64,000 bases of DNA. It comes from a bacterium (GTDB lineage: Bacteria; Bdellovibrionota; Bdellovibrionia; Bdellovibrionales; Bdellovibrionaceae). Shown here piece after piece: positions 52,620-61,543 of this stretch. Below the pieces are notes generated by a model. It was given only the letters and a program-made list of their open reading frames with translations. It ran no database searches and was not told the origin of the DNA. The DNA lies in the NCBI GenBank assembly GCA_019752925.1, contig JAIELP010000010.1:1-64000 (forward strand). The letters run 5' to 3'. The translations under genes were made by a program, and so were the position numbers. The stretch's first letter is position 1, and each line of letters starts with the position of its first letter.

Positions 52620-53832
52620 TGAATTAGAGCATAAATATTTTTGCATTTTACCCTGGATTCATTTAAACATTAATATAAATGGCGATGTAACACCGTGCTG
52701 TCGTATTCAACCCGACGTTAAATACGGATCAACCCATACTGATAATTTGACAGATATCTGGAAATCAGCAGAAGTTAAAAAATTTCGTAATGAAGTGCTC
52801 TCACAAAATAATAAAAATTCCTGTAAAGACTGCACACAGATAGATAAAACAAATGGCCTAAGCCACAGAAGTGTTTCAAATTTTGTATTTAAAAAGCATT
52901 TCCACCGGTCTTTAAACGATAGCCATACTGAAATTTTTCCTACTTATTTAGACATTAGATTTTCTAATGTCTGTAACTTAAAATGCCGCACCTGCAGTTC
53001 TAAATATAGTACAGGCTGGTATAGCGAAACCAATCGAATCGAAAACACAAATCATATAGAACCGATAAGACTTACAGAAAACTTTAATGAACTGTGGTCT
53101 TCTTTTCATAAAATTCTTACACAAGTTGAATCGATTTATTTTGCCGGCGGCGAGCCTTTACTACAAGATGAACACTTTCTATTTTTAGAAAAGCTTATAG
53201 AACATAAGCTTACACACATAAAGCTTACATATAATACAAACCTAACTCACTTAAATTATAAAAATTGGAACGCTTTAGATATATGGAAAAATTTTAAAAG
53301 CGTTAGTGTCAGTGCAAGTCTTGATGGTCACGGAGAAATTGCTCAGTACCTACGCAAGGGGCACCAGTGGCAACAAATTGAATCTAATATTAATAAAATA
53401 AAAAAACAGTCTCTGGAAATATACTTTGCAATTCATATAACCGTTAGCGTGTTAAACGTATTTCGAATACCAGCTTCTATTCGTTTCTGGCTAGATCATG
53501 GTTTTGTAACAGATGCAAATCAACTAGTTATTAACTTCGTAGAGCATCCAAAGTACTACAATATAAACATCCTGAATGATCGCGAAATCGAAAGTCTAAA
53601 AAAAATTTATTTAGACTCAAAAGAAAGCTTTGTTCTTCCTTCTGGTCTGAATATTTCAGATGGAATTAATATTAAATTATCTCATATTTTAGCTAAACTT
53701 AGCCAGGAGCAACAGCTTGAGCAACGCTCTGAATTTCGCAGAATAACTCAAGAGCTTGATAAGTTAAGAAACGAAAACACCTCTTTAATTATTCCAGAAT
53801 TAGAGGCTTTAATGACAGAAGATACTTTTTGA
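52612..53832 (+). CDS. second radical SAM protein with N-terminal SPASM-like domain
   Basis: The 406-residue protein shares the layout of its upstream neighbour: a SPASM-like start (FCILPWIHLNININGDVTPCC with C11, C29, C30, then C71 and C74 in SCKDC), the core motif C121-x3-C125-x2-C128 (CNLKCRTC) and FAGGEPLLQ near 179. The two genes overlap by 8 bp and are probably paralogues. A C-terminal helical segment rich in Glu and Gln (about 345-400) may mediate binding between them. No transporter or obvious precursor gene follows. Both genes look AT-rich next to their neighbours, which may point to transfer. Confidence 0.85.
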   Translation: MIDELEHKYFCILPWIHLNININGDVTPCCRIQPDVKYGSTHTDNLTDIWKSAEVKKFRNEVLSQNNKNSCKDCTQIDKTNGLSHRSVSNFVFKKHFHRSLNDSHTEIFPTYLDIRFSNVCNLKCRTCSSKYSTGWYSETNRIENTNHIEPIRLTENFNELWSSFHKILTQVESIYFAGGEPLLQDEHFLFLEKLIEHKLTHIKLTYNTNLTHLNYKNWNALDIWKNFKSVSVSASLDGHGEIAQYLRKGHQWQQIESNINKIKKQSLEIYFAIHITVSVLNVFRIPASIRFWLDHGFVTDANQLVINFVEHPKYYNINILNDREIESLKKIYLDSKESFVLPSGLNISDGINIKLSHILAKLSQEQQLEQRSEFRRITQELDKLRNENTSLIIPELEALMTEDTF

Positions 53833-53894
53833 TTTGCAAATTTTTCCAAATTGTTGCTTCTTAGAAATATACTACTCTACACAGCTGAGCTAAT

Positions 53895-54971
53895 TTAGCG
53901 GTAATCCTTTAAATAATCGATATGCTTCGGTATCCAGGCCTCAAAAATTCCGTCTAGCTCATAGACCTGTCCGCCATCAGTTATTTTTTCTTTTAAAGGT
54001 TCAATTTTAGGTGTCCACGACTGTGAAATAATTTTTTTTTCTATAAAATAATTTTTAATCATTTCATAACTCGATAATCCTAAAATACGACGACGTATAA
54101 GCTCGTCAAATGCATAAACCAACTGTTCGGCAGTAAATTTGTATTTTTCCATTAGTCCACTGGCAATAAATCCCAACTCCTCTAGTGAAAGTCTCTGATC
54201 TTGTACCAAATCAAGAGCCACTTGAAATGAATTATACGTTGGCAATGTTCGACGACCATATTTTAAATAATATTCAGGGTCGGTATCCGTAGCTAAATTA
54301 ATATAAATTTTTTCTACCGGATCCTGTATTGGAATTATATTTTGTAATCTCAGAATTTCATCAATTTGAGCATAGTTAACGCCTAAATCTTCTAATAAAA
54401 CTGTTAACTGACCTTCGGTGTGGCGACGCGAACAAATATCTGAAAATAAATTGTAAATTGTTGCATCTGACTCAGAATCGTCACCAAAACAAATCATTTT
54501 AACGTTGTCAGAGAGTCGCGTCCGCAACTGTAATAGCGACTGTACTTTATATCCTATTTGTTTTTTTAAAAATAAAAGTTTTTTAGGAGCCAAATTTTTA
54601 AGATTATCTTTATAAAACATACCGATCGGGCGAATTTCATCTAGAATAAATTTTTCATAAACTTTTGACTCCATCTGCGGAGGAGAGGCAGATACAAAAA
54701 ATAATGGAAAACTTTTTTCATTGAAATGCTTTTTACGGTAACGGGCTAAGCTCCGGATAATATCCGGAGTTCCGGGCACATTTTTTTTAGTAAATGCTTT
54801 TTCAAAAATGGTATGGAAAAGTCCTGTAAGCGAATCAATAGATGTATCTAAATAAGTTTTATCAAGATCCCAGACGTAAACCACATCGGCTTTATCCAAT
54901 TGCGCTTTGTTTTCATAGTCAAAGTAAACCACATCTAAGTTTGTTGTTGAACGCTGTTTCCAGTGGGCCAT
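53895..54971 (-). CDS. HAD-type phosphatase, App1-like
   Basis: The 358-residue protein shows VVYVWDLDKTYLDT (DxDxT nucleophile motif), FFVSASP, KKLLFLKKQ and CFGDDSESDATIY, the four HAD blocks as found in the App1/Lipin-type phosphatase group. These act on phosphatidate or related lipids. The N- and C-terminal regions (the latter about 120 residues, helical) are not recognised. It follows the DUF429-like gene with no gap and is the last gene of the Gld-like operon. Confidence 0.8.
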   Translation of the reverse strand: MAHWKQRSTTNLDVVYFDYENKAQLDKADVVYVWDLDKTYLDTSIDSLTGLFHTIFEKAFTKKNVPGTPDIIRSLARYRKKHFNEKSFPLFFVSASPPQMESKVYEKFILDEIRPIGMFYKDNLKNLAPKKLLFLKKQIGYKVQSLLQLRTRLSDNVKMICFGDDSESDATIYNLFSDICSRRHTEGQLTVLLEDLGVNYAQIDEILRLQNIIPIQDPVEKIYINLATDTDPEYYLKYGRRTLPTYNSFQVALDLVQDQRLSLEELGFIASGLMEKYKFTAEQLVYAFDELIRRRILGLSSYEMIKNYFIEKKIISQSWTPKIEPLKEKITDGGQVYELDGIFEAWIPKHIDYLKDYR

Positions 54972-55868
54972 CTATGCAAAATCCTTTAGTTTTAAATCTT
55001 TAACCGGAAACTCAATCCAGTCTTCATTAGTTGGAAATTTTTTAGGTCTTTTTTCGGTCAAACCTTTATATTTTAAAAACGCTGTAAAGCCACATAGGAA
55101 AGCTTCAAAAGCATGATTGTTTTCAACCATTTGTTTCATATCCTGGTGATAAATAAAAGCGATATTATTTTCGTTTAAACTTTGTAAAAACTGAGCGCGA
55201 GCATCATCGCCGCCGAAAGCTGCACGATAACCTCTTAAATGAGATTTCATTACCTTCAGTACTTCACCTAGACGCCACATCGTCAGTTTTGGATGCACTT
55301 CAATACAGTCGGCAGATAAGCGGCGCTGAATAAAGTTGGCTCTTGCCAGTAAAGGTGCTGAGTTTGATCCTAAGGCATGATGTAACGCGAAAGGCTCTTC
55401 CAACTCAGTTTGTAAATACATTTCTACACAGCGCTGAGTGTAGGGAGTAAATAATTTTTTAGGTCTTTTCTTTTTAAGTTTGTCATCCTGATGATGCCAC
55501 ATCCACTCAATATGAGGTTCATGACAGTTTTCAAAACCCGGGCACTTATGCTGACAGGTCATACAGCTCGGCAAGTTCCACGGTATATCAAAAGCCACAT
55601 ACTTTGTGGTTTCAAGATTCTGTTCAATAAGCTCATGAATTTTAAGATCACCTGAAATTTTTTCGTCAGATTTAATTTTTTCAAATAAACGCGATAAAAA
55701 TATTTTTTTATTTTCTGGATAATATTCTAAAATAGCTACGCAAGCTTTATCGGACTTTCCACCAGCCAGAGATATACCGATAAAACGTAAAACTTCTTTG
55801 CTGGTACTGTTTACGGAAGAGGATTTACCGGCTTTGCGTTCAGACACTGGAACTTTTCTTTTTGACAT
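54972..55868 (-). CDS. DUF429-like putative RNase H-fold protein
   Basis: The 298-residue product has a basic N-terminal tail, then FIGISLAGGKSDKACVAIL at the first strand and VAFDIPWNLP, CIEVHPKLTMWRLG and NNHAFEAFLCGFTAFL, which follow the DUF429 order of acidic residues of a predicted RNase H-like fold. An extra Cys cluster (CMTCQHKCPGFENC) could bind a metal ion or cluster. The start overlaps the GHMP kinase gene by 58 bp, and no later start is close. The role is unknown. Confidence 0.6.
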   Translation of the reverse strand: MSKRKVPVSERKAGKSSSVNSTSKEVLRFIGISLAGGKSDKACVAILEYYPENKKIFLSRLFEKIKSDEKISGDLKIHELIEQNLETTKYVAFDIPWNLPSCMTCQHKCPGFENCHEPHIEWMWHHQDDKLKKKRPKKLFTPYTQRCVEMYLQTELEEPFALHHALGSNSAPLLARANFIQRRLSADCIEVHPKLTMWRLGEVLKVMKSHLRGYRAAFGGDDARAQFLQSLNENNIAFIYHQDMKQMVENNHAFEAFLCGFTAFLKYKGLTEKRPKKFPTNEDWIEFPVKDLKLKDFA

Positions 55869-56821
55869 GCCTGCACTACCCTTTCTCGCTTATCGGGTGG
55901 TACCCATACCAACACGCAGCCTCCGCCACCCGCTCCACATATTTTAACAGCCAGAGCTCCGGCTGCTAAGCAAATCCGGGCCAGATTTTCAATTTCTGGA
56001 CTCGTAAAGGCCGGCGTAAGTTGTATACGAGCGGTAAATTCTTTTTGAAACAAATCAGGGATTGCTTCCCAGTTTTTGCTTTGAATAGCGATCTTAAGGT
56101 CGTCCGCAATAACTTTAATCTGCTTTAAAGCACTTAATACTTTTTGATCACCCTGAACTGCCGACTTCAGCACCTCGAAGTTATTAAGACCACTGTGATG
56201 GGATTTGCCTGTATAAACCAGCAAAAAATAGTCAGCAAAAGGCGTGTGATCTACTGGAAGTACCTTCTGCTCAATTTTACGTGAAGTGTACTCAATAAAA
56301 CTGAGCCCCCCTGTAACAGCTGGGTAGTAGTCCTGAGTACCGGTAGGTGTACGTAACATTTCAGCTTCAATATTGTGGGCTAAATGTACGAGATCATTTG
56401 TTGAAGGTTCTTTTTGTTGCAACAACTGATATATCGACTTCAAAATAGTGATGGTTAAACTACTGCTGCCACCTAGACCGCCACCGATCGGGCTTTGCGA
56501 GCTGGTTGTAATTTCAAATCCGTACTTTAAATTATTTAAATCATTTTCGAAATTTTTAAAAATAATCTGATAGAAAAAAACCGAACTATCTTTTGAACTT
56601 AACAATTCATTAATATCAGAAAATTCCCACTGCTTTTTTAAATCGGGTGACTGCACCAATACCTTGCGATCACTTCTTATTGAAATTTCAGAATTCGTCC
56701 AGATATCGATGGCTAAATTAATTGTAGTCGCTTCACCTACAAAATTAAATAAAGGCCACATGTCTAAAGTGCCACCCGCTAAATCTACACGTGTAGGAGA
56801 CTGACATTTAATTTTATTCAA
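55811..56821 (-). CDS. GHMP sugar kinase, heptose-7-phosphate kinase-like
   Basis: About 336 residues from the TTG at 56821, which follows AAGGGG by six bases; the open frame starts slightly earlier. GHMP motifs are clear: PTRVDLAGGTLDMWP, the ATP loop SPIGGGLGGSSSLTIT and GAGGGGCVLVW, with TGTQDYYPAVTGG in between. This is the HddA/FucK-type subgroup that phosphorylates heptose 7-phosphate, fucose or related sugars. It overlaps the DUF4340 gene by 8 bp, so a surface sugar role linked to that ABC operon is possible. Confidence 0.85.
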   Translation of the reverse strand: MNKIKCQSPTRVDLAGGTLDMWPLFNFVGEATTINLAIDIWTNSEISIRSDRKVLVQSPDLKKQWEFSDINELLSSKDSSVFFYQIIFKNFENDLNNLKYGFEITTSSQSPIGGGLGGSSSLTITILKSIYQLLQQKEPSTNDLVHLAHNIEAEMLRTPTGTQDYYPAVTGGLSFIEYTSRKIEQKVLPVDHTPFADYFLLVYTGKSHHSGLNNFEVLKSAVQGDQKVLSALKQIKVIADDLKIAIQSKNWEAIPDLFQKEFTARIQLTPAFTSPEIENLARICLAAGALAVKICGAGGGGCVLVWVPPDKRERVVQACQKEKFQCLNAKPVNPLP

Positions 56822-58226
56822 CTGAAGCCCCTTCAATTTTTTCTTTTGCCGGCTCTTCCTGAGCTGCTGGTGAATCTACTAAATTTAATGAGTCCACCAA
56901 GCTTTTTTCAAGTGCAAATATTTTGTTAGATAAGTGTGTGCGGGCGTAGTAGTACTCTTTTTCGCTACCTGATTTTTTTTCTTTGAACGAAGGTCCCCAG
57001 TTCAGTTGTAAAACAAGTTTTTCGGTATCCGATTTCAGAATTAACATATTCTGACCTTCAAATTTTTCTTGCTTAGCTGAATCGTCTATAAACTCTGAAA
57101 TTTTCAGACCGTGTGCATTATTTAAAGCCTTAGTTATACTTGCATCGTTTAATACTGTTGAAGCCGGTGTGTTTCCTTCTGGTTTCCAATTACCTCCAGA
57201 ATAAATAAGCTTTAACTCTTTATCATTTTCTTTGAAATATATTTTTTTTACTTCAGCCAAGTTAAAGGCCAAGGGCGTACTGCGATCACGCAAATCGTCG
57301 AGAAATAAATTACCAAAACTCAGCCAGGCTTCAGTATCAACTTTAACAAGGAAGGTGGGCCTTTCGGTTAAAGCATACACAGCTTTATCATCACTGTGCA
57401 GATTGAGGGCCGCTTCCCAGTCACTATCTTCACTTTGCAGACGGATACTAACCTGTGGCTTATCTAAGCCTTTTTCTTTAACCAGTTTAGCTGAAGGCTC
57501 GCCTTCAAAAGTATATTCACTGATATTGGTTTCAGAAATTTTTTTCAGAATATCACGAACTTTGTTTTGATCTAGTTCATAGCCGTGAAGTGTATCAGTC
57601 CATTTGTCGCCGACCTTTTTAAGACTAAACTCATCACGGACAGATTTAATTTTCATTTTATTGATATTAGCTAGGCTTGAACGGTAAAGCTTTTTCTCAC
57701 GGTAGTAGATGAGCTGATTTTCAGCGCGAGCAATCCAAACAGGGCTGGCAATAATAATTTTATTATCGACATCAACACGTACGTAGCTATTACCTTCAAA
57801 GTTTTTAACTGAACCCACAGATACTTTTTTGGTATGCCCGAGATTGTCTTTTAAATTAAAAATAATAGCTGGCTTATCTAGGCCAAACTCTCTTAATTCA
57901 ATTTCAGTCAGCGGTGTTTCGGATTGCTTTACAATTGATATTTGCTTTTCGGTGGAAAGAGTTTTAATCAGCTCTTCAATGTTGTTATTGTCGGCAACAT
58001 CCTGAATGGGCTCCAGCAAAGACCAGCCTTTTTCCGTTTTTTGCAAACCGATTTTAACGTCAGGCTTTACGATCTGCATATAGCTAATCTGATTCATATC
58101 CTGATTTAAAATAATAGCTGTTTCAGATTTAATTTTAGATTGTTCAGCCTTATAATCAAAAACATAAACACCTAAAACAACTAGAGCTGTAACCGCGGCA
58201 AAAATATAGGTTTTATTAAATTTCAT
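56814..58226 (-). CDS. DUF4340 domain protein of a Gld-like system
   Basis: About 470 residues from the ATG at 58226 (GGAGA eight bases before it; TAATG overlap with the upstream stop). One N-terminal membrane helix (YIFAAVTALVVLGVYVF) precedes repeated DUF4340 units of about 150 residues each: SYMQIVKPDVKIGLQKTEKGWSLLEP and DKPAIIFNLKDNLGHTKKVSVG, then similar segments near 190 and 310. Such proteins commonly follow GldG-like genes and probably form the periplasmic part of that complex. Confidence 0.85.
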   Translation of the reverse strand: MKFNKTYIFAAVTALVVLGVYVFDYKAEQSKIKSETAIILNQDMNQISYMQIVKPDVKIGLQKTEKGWSLLEPIQDVADNNNIEELIKTLSTEKQISIVKQSETPLTEIELREFGLDKPAIIFNLKDNLGHTKKVSVGSVKNFEGNSYVRVDVDNKIIIASPVWIARAENQLIYYREKKLYRSSLANINKMKIKSVRDEFSLKKVGDKWTDTLHGYELDQNKVRDILKKISETNISEYTFEGEPSAKLVKEKGLDKPQVSIRLQSEDSDWEAALNLHSDDKAVYALTERPTFLVKVDTEAWLSFGNLFLDDLRDRSTPLAFNLAEVKKIYFKENDKELKLIYSGGNWKPEGNTPASTVLNDASITKALNNAHGLKISEFIDDSAKQEKFEGQNMLILKSDTEKLVLQLNWGPSFKEKKSGSEKEYYYARTHLSNKIFALEKSLVDSLNLVDSPAAQEEPAKEKIEGASVE

Positions 58227-59773
58227 TAAGCATGTCTCCGTTTGTACCACAATACTGCGCTTAAAATTAAAAACACTAATGGAAGCGGAAGGAAAAATCC
58301 AACCACCGTAAACTTAAAGAACTGATTAAATTCCGGTGGAGAAACCAGCATTTTAGATGCAACTGGCTCTTTAGCTGAAATCGAAATTAGATCGGTTTCT
58401 TTTGTTAGTGAAGAAATCGTATTTAAAGCCAGATCTCTATTAATATTCTGGTACAGTAAAATGTTACTTACAAAGTCTACATCTGAGTAAACAACGGCAG
58501 TAAACTCTTTGGCATCGGCCTTTAGCTTACCTTTAACCTGTACGCCAAGAATAAAGCTTTGCGGTTCACCAGTGTAATCTTTGCTGTCCATCTCAGCTAA
58601 TGCAACTGTTGAATCTGGAGTGCGTACGATAACTTCATTTTTAATGAGACTTGAGGCATTAATCACTTTTAAAGAATGTGGGTTTCTAAAAACGGTCATT
58701 TGATTGCCGCTAAAAAACTTTGTAATTTCGTTTGTAGTCGAATACTGAACTGCCACGGTAGCAGCTTGTGCATTAACGACTTTACCCATTGGGGAATTAA
58801 ACACATTGTAAATATAATGGGGCTGTAGCTCTAAGCCTAAATCTTTCAATAATGGGCCCAGTCCTACTGTTTTCTTTTCATCAAGCATTAAATATAAATT
58901 ACCGCCATTGTTCAGATAATCTTCGATCACTTTAATTTCAGACGTCTGAAAATCCTGAGCTGGGCCCGCAATAACCAGTACGTTCGCATCTGCAGGTATT
59001 GCTATTCCGCTGGCTAAACTTATTTTTTTTACGTTGTACGAATTTTTTTCAAGCATTTGCTTAAAGCCAAATAAGCTGGTTTCGCTTTTTTCGTCGTCAA
59101 GGCTTCGCTCATTATGACCTTCTAAAAAATAAATATTCTTTTTTTCTTTGCGGGTCATTTTAATAATAGCGTTAGTAAAATCCTGCTCTTCGAAATTTTC
59201 AATGCTGTTTTTGTTACCCTTGTACTCAACAAAGGCTTCGCCAGTACCTTTGTTGGCACCAAATTCTTTTGCTAAACCCGGGCGCTCATTGATTTCAGCA
59301 ATTTCAAGTTTAACTTTAGAGCTTACATCCTGATAATGCTTCACTAACTCACGGAAAAGTTTTTTATTTTCTTCTGCCCGTTCTGCGCCGGTTTTATAAA
59401 AATATTTAACATTCAGGTCGGCATCTAAAGAAGATAATATTTTTTTAGACTGTTCTGAAATTGAATTCACCTGATTGTTTGAAAAATCAAAGGCCTTGTG
59501 ATGGCGAGCCGCCACAAAGTTAATGGCAACTAATAAAACTATACTGATCAAAATCAGCACGCCCATATTCATACCCTGCTTGGTTGTTTTCATGCCCATA
59601 AATTCTCTGAGTGCTCTGAAGTCTGTATAAAGCCAGCCTGCAAAGCCGATTACAGCCGGCGCAACTACAAACCACATAAACGGCATCCATACACGCAAAG
59701 CAAAGAACAATCCTGCTAAAGCCAGTAAGCTCAAAACACCAATTGTAAAAAATAGTTTACCTTTAGGACTCAT
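58226..59773 (-). CDS. GldG-like ABC auxiliary protein
   Basis: The 515-residue protein has three N-terminal membrane helices (residues about 8-28, 31-52 and 70-92), a large periplasmic domain with DVNVKYFYKTGAERAEENKKLF, KNIYFLEGHNERSLDDEKSETSLFG, NVLVIAGPAQDFQTSEIKVIEDYL and a GGNLYLMLDE stretch, and a C-terminal helix (FFKFTVVGFFLPLPLVFLILSAVLW). This is the GldG / ABC-type gliding auxiliary component layout. It acts with the permease and ATPase directly upstream. Confidence 0.9.
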   Translation of the reverse strand: MSPKGKLFFTIGVLSLLALAGLFFALRVWMPFMWFVVAPAVIGFAGWLYTDFRALREFMGMKTTKQGMNMGVLILISIVLLVAINFVAARHHKAFDFSNNQVNSISEQSKKILSSLDADLNVKYFYKTGAERAEENKKLFRELVKHYQDVSSKVKLEIAEINERPGLAKEFGANKGTGEAFVEYKGNKNSIENFEEQDFTNAIIKMTRKEKKNIYFLEGHNERSLDDEKSETSLFGFKQMLEKNSYNVKKISLASGIAIPADANVLVIAGPAQDFQTSEIKVIEDYLNNGGNLYLMLDEKKTVGLGPLLKDLGLELQPHYIYNVFNSPMGKVVNAQAATVAVQYSTTNEITKFFSGNQMTVFRNPHSLKVINASSLIKNEVIVRTPDSTVALAEMDSKDYTGEPQSFILGVQVKGKLKADAKEFTAVVYSDVDFVSNILLYQNINRDLALNTISSLTKETDLISISAKEPVASKMLVSPPEFNQFFKFTVVGFFLPLPLVFLILSAVLWYKRRHA

Positions 59774-60550
59774 TTAGGCCCTCCATCTTGACGACTCAAT
59801 AACTCTTTCAGTTAAAAAGCAGAATAAAAAGATTAAGCTTAAAAAAAACACTAAACCATCTGTGCGTATAGTTCCTTCGATCAAGCCCGCTAGGTGGTTG
59901 TTAAGCGAAATATGTTCCAAAAAACCTTTTATAGCGGCGTCGTCAAAAGATTCATTTAAAGCGCCGATAAACCAGATAGACAGATTAAATACAATTGAAA
60001 GCACAAAGGCGATTAAACCGTTATCGGTAAGGCTTGAGGCAAATAAATTCATAGCCGTATAAACCGCGGCCACCAAAAATATTCCTAGAGCGGCCACCAA
60101 AGTAGGTGCCCAGCCAAACTCAAACACACGTCGCGAAACCATCGGGTAAACAAACGAAACTGCAATCAAACCTAAAATGGTAACAAGTGCTGCAAAATAT
60201 TTACCAATCACGATAGAAACAGAATTAATCGGCGAAGTTAATAGCAGATCAAACGTACGCACCTTTTTTTCTTCCGAGATTAGCTTCATAGTTAAAGCTG
60301 GAATTAAAAAAATTAAAATCAAGTTGATGATCGATAAGTGTGGCAAAAATACTGAGTAATGAATATTTAACATCTGCGGCTGCATCCCAAACTGCATCAT
60401 GGCATTGGCCGACGTCTGAGCAAACTTATCCAGAGATATTGAAAACAAGATGCTGAGTAAGATTGTCATCATAAATGACAGAAAGTAAAACAGTGGGCTT
60501 TTAAAAAATCCCGAAAGCTCTTTTTTAAAAATAACTAATGCTGCTTGCAT
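59774..60550 (-). CDS. ABC-2 type permease, GldF-like
   Basis: The 258-residue protein has six membrane helices of the ABC-2 permease type, with a KLISEEKKVRTFDLLLTSPINSVSIVIGKYFAAL segment in the middle typical of GldF/NosY permeases. GAGG precedes the ATG. It lies between the ATPase and the GldG-like gene, with 1-bp and 0-bp gaps. Confidence 0.9.
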   Translation of the reverse strand: MQAALVIFKKELSGFFKSPLFYFLSFMMTILLSILFSISLDKFAQTSANAMMQFGMQPQMLNIHYSVFLPHLSIINLILIFLIPALTMKLISEEKKVRTFDLLLTSPINSVSIVIGKYFAALVTILGLIAVSFVYPMVSRRVFEFGWAPTLVAALGIFLVAAVYTAMNLFASSLTDNGLIAFVLSIVFNLSIWFIGALNESFDDAAIKGFLEHISLNNHLAGLIEGTIRTDGLVFFLSLIFLFCFLTERVIESSRWRA

Positions 60551-60551
60551 A

Positions 60552-61484
60552 CTATGCCTCTACCTTGTCTGAACCATAAGTTAATTTCAGGAATACGTCT
60601 TCTAGGTTAGCTCGGCTCGGAGTCAGCTCTACTAAGCCAGATCCTGCACGTATAACTTCGCTTGCAATTTTTTCGATGAGCTCTTCTTTTTCACTCATCT
60701 TAATACGATAGTGTTGGTTCGTAATCACTTCTACGTCCTGCACACCTTCAACATTTTTAAGCTGGCCGCCTATAGCCTGAGCTTTATGGGTTTTTACAGT
60801 CAGCATAATGAAACCTTGGTTCATACTGTCAATTCTGCTGATATCCTCCTGAGCTACGATTTTACCTTCGTGAATAATAATCACTTTGTTACAAGTGGCC
60901 TGCACTTCAGGTAAAATATGAGTTGAAAGAATAATGGTGTGCTCACCTCGTAATTCTTTAATTAGGTCACGGATTTCAGAGACCTGTTTGGGGTCTAAAC
61001 CTACAGTTGGCTCGTCCAGCACTAAAACCTCAGGATCAGAAACTAGGGCTTGAGCGATACCTACACGTTGTTTAAATCCTTTTGAAAGATTTTTTATTAA
61101 ACGACCCTTAACGGATTGTAATTGAGTTTTTTCAAGAGCTCTTTCAACTAAGCCTTTAATTTTAGATGCCGGCACCTGCTTAAGCTCCGCAACGTACTTC
61201 AGGTAATCCTGAATAAACATGTCGGTATAAAGTGGAGGTGTTTCCGGCAAGTAACCAATACGTTTTTTGACTTCCAAAGGATTTTCAAAAACATCGAATC
61301 CGCAAATTTTGGCCTGCCCGCTTGAAGGCGCCATAAATCCGGTAATAATTTTCATTGTGGTTGATTTACCCGCCCCGTTAGGCCCAAGAAATCCCACCAC
61401 ATCACCTTTTGCAATACTGAAATTTAAATCTGAAATGGCAAGGCGAGCGCCATAGTTTTTTGACAAATGACTGACTTCGATCAT
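60552..61484 (-). CDS. ABC ATPase, GldA-like
   Basis: About 310 residues from the ATG at 61484, which follows GGAG by eight bases. Walker A is GPNGAGKSTTMKII, the signature is LSKGFKQRVGIAQAL, Walker B is VLVLDEPTVGLDP and the H-loop is STHIL. The C-terminal 90 residues form the regulatory domain typical of CcmA/GldA ATPases. First gene of the Gld-like operon. In Bacteroidetes GldAFG supports gliding; outside that phylum the role is not known. Confidence 0.92.
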   Translation of the reverse strand: MIEVSHLSKNYGARLAISDLNFSIAKGDVVGFLGPNGAGKSTTMKIITGFMAPSSGQAKICGFDVFENPLEVKKRIGYLPETPPLYTDMFIQDYLKYVAELKQVPASKIKGLVERALEKTQLQSVKGRLIKNLSKGFKQRVGIAQALVSDPEVLVLDEPTVGLDPKQVSEIRDLIKELRGEHTIILSTHILPEVQATCNKVIIIHEGKIVAQEDISRIDSMNQGFIMLTVKTHKAQAIGGQLKNVEGVQDVEVITNQHYRIKMSEKEELIEKIASEVIRAGSGLVELTPSRANLEDVFLKLTYGSDKVEA

Positions 61485-61543
61485 AAAAAACACTCCGTTG
61501 TTTTTTTGACTTACATTTACTGATTAATCATTCTATTTAAGAA

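Noticed and set aside
51495..53832. classic RiPP biosynthesis cluster
   Set aside because: No transporter, peptidase or typical precursor gene is adjacent; only the weak 20-codon frame is present.
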